Part shown: positions 35,009-45,100 of the stretch, piece by piece
How positions within the stretch are numbered: the stretch's first letter is position 1
How the letters are laid out: every line of letters begins with the position of its first letter
Source of the DNA: Plazaster borealis
Lineage: Eukaryota > Echinodermata > Asteroidea > Forcipulatida > Labidiasteridae
Reading direction: 5' to 3'
NCBI GenBank assembly: GCA_021014325.1
Contig: CM037473.1
Location: 24,294,822-24,358,821 of the forward strand
DNA: 64,000 bases
Program-made: the position numbers and the translations under genes
Notes under the pieces: generated by a model
Seen by the model: the letters and a program-made list of their open reading frames with translations, nothing else
Told to the model about the DNA's origin: nothing
The model's database searches: none

Positions 35009-35335
35009 AGGGCTCGAGGTTTACACTGGACTACAGGACCGAGGCCAGTAGTTTTGGTGTCAGGCCAGTAAACTTTTGACCGAACAAGTCCAGCAATCTG
35101 GTGCTTTGTAATTAAATATTAATGAAGAATAATACCTCACTGTTTAACATCTTGAACACAAAATAATATGTTCAAACGTTGACTTTGAGTCTGATAAAAT
35201 ACCTTTCAATTCTACTGAGTAATGACATAGTGAAGTATACTTAATACCCATAAAGACAAATGAAACTGTGTCAGGAAGTTTTTTCTTATTTTGATTCTGG
35301 TCTTTGTAAAAAGAATTCTAGTCCAATAAACATTC
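35009..35335 (+). mobile_element. GGACC-family dispersed repeat
   Basis: It begins AGGGCTCGAGGTTTACACTG and GACTACAGG, continues GGCCAGTAAACTTTTGACCG and ends in ATTCTGGTCTTTGTAAAAAG with CTAGTCCAATAAACATT. This is close to a full-length copy of about 330 bp. Confidence 0.65.
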
Positions 35336-36663
35336 ATTGCTCTGTGATATGACTATAAGAACTTGTGTATGACTTCTCAAAGACTGAAGAGCAGTTGAAA
35401 TTATGTTATACATCAAAAATTCACTCTCAAAAAGCATTTGATTTTTTTCCAATTTGGGCAATTCAACACTAATGGGCCAAAAGATAACTTTGTAAGATAG
35501 GCATGTGAGAGCTAGACAAAAGTAACTATTTTGTTACAGTCTTTTCCTTTACATTTTAAATCTGTTTATGATTGTTCCTAGTAAAAAATTAAAAAAAACC
35601 TTGGTGACCTCTAGGAATTACAAGGTCATTTGAAATGTGTTACGTATGTAACAAAGACAGACATATGGCCTGGAAAGTAAAGAAAGAATTTGAAAACAAT
35701 TACAAAATATTGTGTTAGTAACTTTCCTGACTCTTAAAGATTGTAAGCAATGAAACTGAGATGTTGCTGTGGGTATTAAGGCAATAAAAATGGGAAATAA
35801 GTCGCATACGAACAATGGACAGACACTTTTGTGACAAAATTCTGTCCTTGTTTGTACGTAGACATTTGTTTTTAAAACTTAAATTTCTTAAATAGCCAGG
35901 GAAGAAAATTTCTTAATTTTGGCTGGTAACTATTCCTAAGGGTCTGTAGAATTGGTATCAGGACAACATTGGGCAATACATTTATTTTATTATAACTTCT
36001 ATCAAATGATAACCAAAATGTCTGTCCTTGTTACGTACGTATAAATCTTGAAGACTTATCCTTCCAGTTTCTTAAATACTCGGTCATTTACCTTCTTTTT
36101 TTGTTAACCACATCCTCATGTGTTTCTGAATGTACACAGACAAAAATACATGACAACGTAATTCATTTTGTTAACTATCCAACATTCCCCTCCCGTGTCA
36201 CACTTTTGTGCCCATTAGTGTGGAATTGCCCACTTCTTGTTTAATTTTTTTCCCAACAAATTCCATCTGTGGGGCAATACAAGTGTAGCATTACATCCTG
36301 GAGTTGACGTTTATGAACTGACTTGAGACCGAGTGTGAAGGAAAATATTCTTTCATGATTTTGAGATGTCAAAACTTACCCAACTTAAGCCTTATACTCT
36401 CCTCTCAGTAGATACACGCATTTTCACACAATAATGAAACACACACCGACCTTTTTTGTGTGTAAAAATACACTTTCTAGTCGAAAAATGTTTTTCAACT
36501 TTCCGCCACAACGCCACGCTTTTGCTGAATGACTGGCTTCGAAACGTTTACAACGTGAAACGATGCCCTCACGTTCACTTATTTCTAGCACCAGACTGCT
36601 CATTTCCGTTAGGTGGGTTTATTCAAGTGCGAGTAATATCGTAGTATGCCACGCGCATAGACT
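35336..36663. other. Non-coding AT-rich interval
   Basis: No gene was seen. Motifs such as CTGTCCTTGTTTGTACGTA recur near 35844 and 36021, a possible old duplication. Confidence 0.45.
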
Positions 36664-36720
36664 CCGTTCGGTGACACCGTTCGGACTCCGTTCGGACTCC
36701 GTTCGGACTTTGTTCGGAAT
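36664..36720 (+). repeat. Short tandem CCGTTCGGACT repeat
   Basis: Five imperfect copies of an 11-bp unit (ACTCCGTTCGG). Confidence 0.8.
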
Positions 36721-37637
36721 GAACAAAGACAAGTGATATACTCTTCTTTGTATTATGAAGGTGTGTCTACGGAAGCGTTAAAGGGATATTTAAGAGAAAA
36801 AGAAAATATACATAATTACGACGTTTATCTCATAACTGTGACTTAGTACAGTCCACATAGGCCTAATTATGACTTATATCTCATAAATATGACTTAATTG
36901 GCATAATTATGACTTACGGTAAATCATAATTATGAGACATAGGTCATAATTATGACTGGCTTGTACTATTATTATGAGATATAGGCTAGGCCCAAGTCAT
37001 GACTTTCTTTTATTTTTCTCAACGGTTCCCAATGGCCTAATAAGTATCAGCTCTCATGTCAATAACCCAATTATGCTTGTGGTATTTAGTATTTAGTAAT
37101 TTTCCTCACTGGTCATTGACCCGAAAAAGGCTTTGCATATAGGCCATACCAATTTCCATGTTACTCGGAATCTTTGTGGAAGCTACCTTACTGACCCAGA
37201 TCCTTGGTTGGCACAGATTCCTGAAGTGCACACCAGGAACGGGATCTTCCTGGCCTGAAATACATGCCCATTAGGACCCTTCTCCTGGGTCAATATTCTG
37301 ACCCGGAACTTTTAAGACGACAGGCGTGACGTAAGCGTACCTTGGATTAACGAGTACAGCAAAAGCTGCATGCACCGTACAGTAAAGGAATTCTCAGCTA
37401 TTCTACAAATGTCATGCTGTAAAAAAAACCAGTTCTGCCACGACAAATATTATGGGTATAGGTAACAATCATTTACCCTCAAAATAAAATAAAATAAATC
37501 AACAACAACATATGATTTCTTGCGAGTATTTCAGTTTAATAAAATCATTTCATAAAGTGCAAACTTAAATGAAAAACATTAAGTAATGTTTGAAGCTTTG
37601 CATGGTATATGGATAATAAGAAGCATATACCCAACTA
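36721..37637. other. Non-coding interval with a CATAATTATGACTT-rich palindrome
   Basis: Between about 36830 and 36990 repeated CATAATTATGACTTA and TCATAATTATGA steps form imperfect inverted repeats. The remainder shows no gene. Confidence 0.5.
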
Positions 37638-37782
37638 AAACTTGCGGGTACAAACACGTGTCAATCGCAATCTACTGAAGACGAGCAGAGTATACTGTTC
37701 GAAACGTCGAGACCACAACGGCTCTTCTCAGAGCCAACACTTCTCCCGACAGAAATTGACACTGGGTTGTACCCGCAAGTTT
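37638..37782 (+). mobile_element. Short inverted-repeat element with hammerhead-like core
   Basis: The ends AAACTTGCGGGTACAA and TTGTACCCGCAAGTTT are inverted, and subterminal TGTCAAT and ATTGACA are also inverted. Inside, CTGAAGA (37675-37681) precedes a 7-bp stem (CGAGCAG/CTGTTCG with loop AGTATA), and AAAC then GTC follow. This order echoes the hammerhead ribozyme core, which Penelope-like retroelements are known to carry. Stems I and III are not evident, so catalytic ability is doubtful. Confidence 0.55.
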
Positions 37783-38610
37783 GACATTTACATGAAGGAC
37801 CCCGTGTGAAAACTATCGCTATCCCCATTGGCATACTATTTTAATACACGATTGTGGTTTTGCAGCCTATAACGCATGGGATTACACATAGAGAAAATAT
37901 CCAGGATTGAATGGAAAATCTGATGACTTCTGCTTTTTGCTAGCACATCATGATATTAGACCTATGACGTCACGCTGTGATTACATGATAATATAGCGTT
38001 TTTCTTTGAAACTTTGAGTCTGTAGTCCAGACCTGAATCTCATATGAAGAAAAAAATACTTTAATTGAAAACGCACAAGTTGTGTAGGTTTTTAGTAGAC
38101 ATTGTTCATAGGCCCTATTTGTTTTAGCTCTTTCTTGCCAAGACATGTTGTGATCAGCCAGCTGAGTTTCAATAATGCTGAATATAGCAGTTGTATGTCA
38201 CAAGAATGTCACTATACATCTGTAGGTCTTTCATTCATGAACGGAAAGGATGACCTTTATTCATCCAAGATGGGCAAGAACTGTAAGTAATTGAACGTGT
38301 GCTACTGCAATTCGGCTTACAGAAATTTAATTTCTCTGATTTACTGCATTTGGGCTTGACACAATTACCATTCCGTGGCACTAGCCAATTTCTCACCCTT
38401 ATTTAGACTTGCATATGTTCCACTTGCTTATTTGGACCTAAAAGAGACGTCCAACTTGACATGTGACAGCTTTGCTCGAAAATGAATGAGGTGATTTCAC
38501 ATTGTCAATGAAAACTTGGTAAATTTGTATTATAATGTAATAACTATCAAGTTGTAAACCACAACTGGTTTCGTGTGGCCCAACTAACACACTCTCTCTC
38601 TCCCACACAG
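37783..38610. other. Non-coding interval
   Basis: No gene was accepted. It ends in a strong CT-rich tract (38591-38610, finishing CCCACACAG). Confidence 0.45.
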
Positions 38611-38744
38611 AAAATTGTTCCTTGTTTATGCTACAGAGACATCACAGTGACTTTTGTGAGTCGGAACGGAGCTCCGCAGGCCCCATGAGAGTTCTCCTCC
38701 GAAGGCCTCCAACCCCGTACTCTGCCGTCTTCCTGGAGGCTTTT
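38611..38744 (+). other. Doubtful exon-like, GC-rich segment
   Basis: After a strong acceptor-like tract, 134 bases stay open in one frame (44 codons ending SAVFLEAF) up to a GTGAGT donor-like site. The GC-rich part (38663-38739) is bounded by identical 12-bp direct repeats, CTTTTGTGAGTC, at 38651-38662 and 38740-38751. That suggests an inserted piece, not an exon, and the opposite strand is also open. The protein is not recognised. Confidence 0.3.
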
Positions 38745-39049
38745 GTGAGTCCTAAAATCAAGTGGTGTATCAGAGTGAGCCAAAAGTCTTGCCTTTCAGA
38801 TATCCAACCATTTAACACTCCAATCATTTTTTTCCACCAATTAGTGACATTTTCATACATTTGTGTTCAATAGATCTTCAATATCAACATGAATCTTATT
38901 CTAAAAAAAGCAATATCAAATGCATTGAAAAACATATCACTTAAACTAAAAAGCAAACAAATAAAAATGCACTCCTTATGGACTTCAAAAATATATCTTT
39001 CTATCTTTCTAAATTCTATACTATATACTATATTCTATATTCTTTATAA

Positions 39050-39262
39050 CTCGCCGTATTTTTGACTGCGTAAGGGCGTTGAGAACCAATTTCACGTGAA
39101 GCAAACAAGTAAAAGAAAATGGGTGTTTTTTTCATTGTTATTATTATGTTTTTCGTCATTGATGCAAGAAAACTACATACAGGCAATTAAAATAAGATGA
39201 AACTGTAATTGCGCTGCAAGACATTCCCTGATGAAAGCGCCCTCTTGCGGTCAAAAATATGG
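39050..39262 (+). repeat. Dispersed repeat shared with 44690-44895
   Basis: Both copies share CCAATTTCACGTGA, ATTGATGCAAGAAAACTACA, AGGCAATTAA, AAGATGAAACTGTAATTG, CAAGACATTCCCTGATGAAA and GCGGTCAAAAATATGGTCA. Confidence 0.75.
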
Positions 39263-39607
39263 TCACTTTTTAATTTTTTATTTGCGGCGTTGGAAGTGCT
39301 TCAGTCAGAGTCGTTGTCCATTTCATTCTTGTTAAAACAGTGTCTACAGGTACAACAAGTTCAGGTTATGTTTGAACATCTTCTGCTTCTTGGTCTTGCT
39401 AGCTTTCTGTGAATCAAATTATGAGAAAAAAGATCATCTTGTTTAGAAAATGACATAATTCCACCATAAATCTCGCCCACATTACACCGACAGGCTCCAC
39501 AAGGAAACGGGTATTTCTTGCAACTCTGTCATCACCTAGCCAGCAGGACCAGTTAGCTTGTAATCTCACTTAGGCCTGCCTGACAGCTTTTTTCAACGGT
39601 CCATTTA

Positions 39608-39966
39608 AAGGTTCTGTATACGTTTGGTAATTACTCATAAAATTAATGGCAATAAAAAGTTATTTGGTAAGAAGTACAGCAGCTTTGAAGTAATGTGGTT
39701 ATGGAAAAAGATAAAAGTATGTATCAAAACAAAAATTAATCTGAGAAGCGTTTCTGTCAGAAACGTTTCTCAGATTGTGTATTCCAATTGCAGTTTATTC
39801 CTCCTACGTGGACATAACCGCTCAAGACTTTCGGCAATATCTCAAAAACGCTACCACATTTTGCAATGAAATTTTCACAGGTTAGTTTTATGGTATATAT
39901 CTACAACTATATAGGATTGAAACAAACTTTGGGTTCCAAATACCAAACGTATACAATCCCTTTAAG
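39608..39966 (+). mobile_element. TTAA-type MITE, family 3 (full copy)
   Basis: It starts AAAGGTTCTGTATACGTTTG and ends CCAAACGTATACAATCCCTT then TAA. The centre holds a strong hairpin around TGAGAAGCGTTTCTGTCAGA and AACGTTTCTCAGA. Confidence 0.8.
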
Positions 39967-40837
39967 GTCGATTCCTTTGAACACAGTCATTTTGTAACAG
40001 ATTTGGATTTGAAACAAAAATGAAAGTCTAGGTTTGAGAAGCAATGAACGAGCCAACTGGACAAATTGAAGAAAACAAGTGTGAACGGTCCTCGGGTATT
40101 TTATAATTGTTATGAGAAATTGCTTGGATTATCAGATGCCCTTAGACTTTTTATGGATTAGCAAGGTTTTTCACACATTATAATTTCTGAGATAAAGAAA
40201 ATGTGGACTTGCCTTTAAAACTGATGCAATGGATCAAAACTTCACTTGATAAAAAGCAATCTCTGTATCGTAACTGAGGATTTTAGGCCAGGCACAAAGT
40301 TTTGTTGTTAATGTTTGTTTCCCTCTCATTTAGGCCTACCTATACCAATCCTCGTACTATCACTTACTCGTTTCCATAAATTCACTTAACCTGATTTTAC
40401 TGTAGGGCCTTCTTCTGGGAAAACTACTTTTGTTTTGGAAGGGTTAGGTTTATTCTAACTGTCAAGATTTTACAAAACAAAATGCTATAGGTCATATTAT
40501 ATCCGGTATTGAAAATAGCCCTCTTCATTTTTGAGCATATAAGTGCACACTTGTCTAGGTTCACTAAAAGCACGGAATGAGAATTTTTTTTAAATCAAAT
40601 CAAATCAAAGAACAAAAGCTGGAGACTTGTCAAACCTACCTACAAAGTAGCCTTAGTATTAGTTACAAGGATCACCCTTACCTCCATGTAGGCTTCTGTA
40701 CTATGTACGAAACTGTGATTTTATGAAAAAAGCGCATACTGTTACAAGCAACTGTCTGCATGGGCATAGGAAAACTAGCCTAAGAAAGCTGCAGGCAAGG
40801 CGATTTTTCTTCAAATTAGCGTAGGGGTTGGTCTTAA
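39967..40837. other. Non-coding interval
   Basis: No gene was recognised. Confidence 0.45.
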
Positions 40838-41218
40838 AGGCAGTGGACACTATTGGTAATTACTCAAAATAACTATTGGCATTAAACCTTACTTGGTAAC
40901 GAGTAATGGGAAGCTGTTGATAGTATAAAACATTGTGAGAAACGGCTCCCTCTGAAGTAACGTAGTTTTCGAGAAAGAAGTAATTTTCCACGAATTGGAT
41001 TTTGTGACCTCAGAATTAGATTTTGAGGTCTCGAAATCAAGCATCTGAAAGCACACAACTTCGTGTGACAAGGGTGTTTTTTCTTGCATGCATTATTATC
41101 TCGCAACTTCGACGACCAATTGAGCTCAAACTTTCACAGGTTTGTTATTTTGTGCATAATTTTTATGTTGAGATACACCAAGTCTTTGACAATTACCAAA
41201 GGTGTTCCAGTGTCTTTA
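40838..41218 (+). mobile_element. TTAA-type MITE, family 1 (copy c)
   Basis: AAAGGCAGTGGACACTATTG at the left and TTACCAAAGGTGTTCCAGTG then TCTTTAA at the right. The interior has CGGCTCCCTCTGAAGTAACG and GACAAGGGTGTTTTTTCTTG. Confidence 0.85.
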
Positions 41219-41880
41219 AATATAAGCTATTCGTATTCTTAATGGTGGCATTTTAAAATTGGTGTGAACATATGACTGCAGTTCTATTTTTAATTATTAT
41301 TAGTTCAATGTATGTGGGTGCTGCTACATATTTACTGTTTTGATACCTATATGAAATGATTAATAATTGTATATTTTTTGTAAATACTCCTTGAAATATT
41401 GTCCCTATGAAATGATTAATAATGTATATTTTTTGTAAATACTCCTTGACATTTTTTACACGTGGTTTATACTTTTAGTGCGTACTATTTAATGTGTATT
41501 TCAGTGTTTTTAGACATGCAAAACCAAAATGCATTTCACTGATTATGCGTGTCCTGGCAACAAAACAAAAGACAAAACATGAAGAAAAACCCCCCCACAA
41601 ATACAGATGTACCACTAAAACAGATGCATGGAGGGATTGCTTAAAGTTTAAAAAGCTATAGAACTTATTTTGAGGCTTTCCTAATGCAGTGGAGAAAAAA
41701 ACAAATGCAAAACAAAACAAGACAAAACAAACAAAAAAGGAAAACAAAGACAAACACTGAACATTAAAAAGAGCGTTGCGATGCAAAGAGCAAGACCAAG
41801 CCAAACTACTCTATCAATTATTTATGTCAGGGGTATTTGCGCCCATTCATATCGACCGAGAAAGTGAAATAAGTAATAGT
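41219..41880. other. Non-coding interval downstream of the EPDR gene
   Basis: A short tandem duplication (about 41355-41400 and 41405-41450, sharing ATGAAATGATTAATAA and TTTTTTGTAAATACTCCTTG) precedes an A/C-rich stretch (41690-41755). No gene was found. Confidence 0.55.
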
Positions 41881-41882
41881 GA

Positions 41883-41888
41883 TTTATT
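41883..41888 (-). terminator. Poly(A) signal of the EPDR gene
   Basis: AATAAA on the minus strand, about 150 bases past the stop codon at 42035-42037. Confidence 0.6.
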
Positions 41889-42034
41889 TGTGTATTCACA
41901 TACTATAATACAGTTCCTCAACTGTGACAGTATTTTTTAGGTGGAAGTATCTTTCTGGAGGATTTGGCAATGGCAGGCAGGTGTTAGCCAGGATTTAGCT
42001 AGCGGGTATCCAAATTTGCCAAAAAACATGAAAC

Positions 42035-42165
42035 TTAGAACATTATGGAGAAAAATCCATCAGAATCTGTTACCTCGTGGCAGAAAGACGGCACATCAAA
42101 GAAGGAAGATGGATTCTGGATGCCGTTGACAAATCCAGTGAAACCACCACTGATCATCGCTCCAC
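42035..42165 (-). CDS. EPDR gene exon 5 (last)
   Basis: The acceptor TTTCTAG precedes 131 bases that complete residue 169 and code to residue 211, ending in TAA. It includes ISGGFTGFVNGIQNPS and FFDVPSFC, the conserved C-terminal EPDR segment, then a Ser/Asp/Phe-rich tail. Confidence 0.88.
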
Positions 42166-45100
42166 CTAGAAATACATGTATAAATACCATAGTGACAAAT
42201 TTTTATTTTTTTGAAACACTTTGCTTTCTTTGATGATTGTTGATTTAAAAAAATAGTGAGCATTTGCTGTGGCTGCAATAGCACTCTGGGACAGGCGCTC
42301 TATACTGCGCATCCAATACTCGCAATCCATCAACTCATTCAACTCATTCGTTAAATATAACTCACACAGTCAAGGAATCACCCAAAGAAAGAGCTACATG
42401 TATACATGTTCAGGGCTCAAATTTAACACTGGACCACAGAGTTCGATCTAGACTGGTCCCCTGTCTTTATCCGCAAGGATAAAGACAGGTACTGGTTTAA
42501 CAGACCCAATGATTCTATTGGATACAAGGCGCGCATGTTTGTATGTAATGTTGTTTATACACAAATGTAATGTGTTTACACGTTGTGTGACCACTATGAA
42601 TCTCTGCCATGGGGGAATGGATGCGAGGTCAAAGGTGCGTTTTCCAGGATCCCGCCCTTCGCTCAAGGCTGATCTCTGGCGTTATTCACGAGCCTCGAAG
42701 TGTGCCGTCAGATGTTCGGGCTAAGTTGGATCAGACACTTGAACACTGAGGGTGTACTTCAGTTCCATACATTTGTTTCGGACACACTTTGATGATTGTT
42801 GATTTTGAAAATAGTGAGCATTTGCTTTGAGTGCAATAGCATTCTGGGACAGGCTCCCTCTACTGCACATACAATACTCGCACTCCAGCAACTCATTCAA
42901 CACTTTGTTAAATATAACTCAAACAGTCGAGTAATTTGAATCACCCAAAGAAAGAGCTATAAATATTGTTCAGGGCTCAATTTTTACACTGGACCACAGG
43001 CCCCAGGCCAGTGGTTTTAGTGTCGGGCCAGTAAACTAATGACTGCACAAGTTCGGTGGTCTTGTGTTTTTCAATTGAAAACAATATCTTGAACAGAAAC
43101 AATTTTTTTCAAATGTTGACTTTGAATCTGATTGTTAAATACCTATCAATTCTATTGAGTATGGAAGTATACATATATACCCCAAAAAGACAGATGAGAT
43201 AAATATTCCCTCAGGTGTCTAAGTGCTTAACTGTTCAAATAAAATTGATTAAATGCATACAATTGTCAGGACTCAGGAAGTGTTTTTCTCATTTTGATTC
43301 TGGTCTTGTAGAAACATTTCTGGTCCTATACAAATTTGGGGGTGCAAGCCCTACGGGCTTTTCTCCCAATGATTCGAGGCCTGATGTTGTTATTATTTTA
43401 TACAGGCAAAAAAATAATCATATGCTGTTCTTAATCTACGCCTTATGGGTTCAAGCTCTTACTATTGTCACAGGTATGTGCCCTTGAACAAGGTACTTAA
43501 CCATAATTGCTTCATAAAAAGTTTGGAAGATAGTGCATTCTGCTCTACCAGACAGGCTCTAGTGGATAATGCCCATGCCTACATCCTTACGGACTGTGAA
43601 GGGGGTAACCCTGTTTCAACCCTAGGAGTAGGTGCCAACGTGCCCCTGGTGACGGTTGATTTTGGTTAACAGCCCAAATCAGTTATTAAGCGTAGCCCTC
43701 ACCTTGAAGTGGCCTTCCGGCCTTGTGATGTGAGGCGATATCTCATAAAAACAAAATGTTAAAAAAGAGCTGAGAAATTGAACTACATGTATAAATTTGT
43801 CAAAAGTGAACATTCCTGAAAATTGCTTTTTGGCTTGGGTTTCACCTTATCATAGACCCAGAACCTACCAGATGTGACAATATACGACCAGTATGCATCA
43901 CCAGAAATACAAAACTGCAGGTTTGGACACTGGTGTGAGCTCTTTCTTTCCTTTTGTGGTGACTGTTTTACTTCTTTCAAGAAAAACTGAATGCTAAAGG
44001 AGATTTTCAGAGAATCCTGATATCAGGAAAAATCCTGAGAAATCACATGCATGAGTAAGGGTTTAGATAGATCATGGATAGATGCAGCACAATCTGCAGC
44101 CACACCAAAAACACCAGGGCCACACTCTAAAATAACATAACTATAGCATACATGTACATTGTATACCCCTTTATTGATGTTTATTGTCAAGGCTGATCCA
44201 GGGTATGAAAGGGATGAATATTCAGTTCGCTGTGCCTGTAACATATTTGAGACCTGGGCTTTTCCAGGTCCCTGGGAAATGTTGAGGATGAATCTGGCCC
44301 GCATTCTCAGCTTTTCTGGGTTGAGTTTTGAGCTGGATTAAAGGCAAAGTATACCTTTGGTTTTTGGAACCGTTCGATTGTTATAATCCTATATAAATGT
44401 AGACATACACAATAAAACTAACCTGTACAAATTTCATTTCAAAAGGTGGTAGCGTTTTGAGATATCGCCAAATATCTGGAGCGGTTATGTCCACGCAGGA
44501 AGAATAATCCATAATTAGAAACTGAGAAACGTTTCACGCAGAAACGTTTCTCAAATTGAATTGTTTTTGATTCTCTCTCTTAAACCACATTCCTAAGAAG
44601 GGAATCGTTTCTCAAATCAACAGCTACAGTGCTTCTCATCAAGTAAGTTTTTATGGCCATTATTTTTTGGAGTATTCTGCGGTTTTTTTACCACGTGAAG
44701 GCGTATGTGGACCAATTTCACGTGATGAAAAAACAAGTAAACAAGTTTGTTTTCTTAATTTTTGATATTATTATGTTTATGTATTTCATCATTGATGCAA
44801 GAAAACTACATGCAGGCAATTAATATAAGATGAAACTGTAATTGTTGTGCAAGACATTCCCTGATGAAAGCGCCCTCATGCGGTCAAAAATATGGTCAAT
44901 TACCAAAGGTAAACCCTCCCTTTAATTAAGTGCAGACCACTCAGTCAGTATACTCGAGACTTCCGAACATGTACAGTACATTTAATCCCTTACAAGAGAG
45001 ACTTTACCAGTTGGCAAATTGGTTGCTACCGCCCACCAGCCCACCCCCATCTTTGGCTACACCCCAGGGGCCGATTTCACAAAGATCTAAGATTGATCGC

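Noticed and set aside
41941..42233. Two plus-strand frames of 62 codons each
   Set aside because: They are opposite-strand shadows of EPDR exon 5 and its 3' UTR.
44023..44304. Minus-strand 93-codon frame as a possible EPDR exon
   Set aside because: No EPDR similarity. It lies in a block duplicated with a MITE, and exons 4 and 5 already join in phase.
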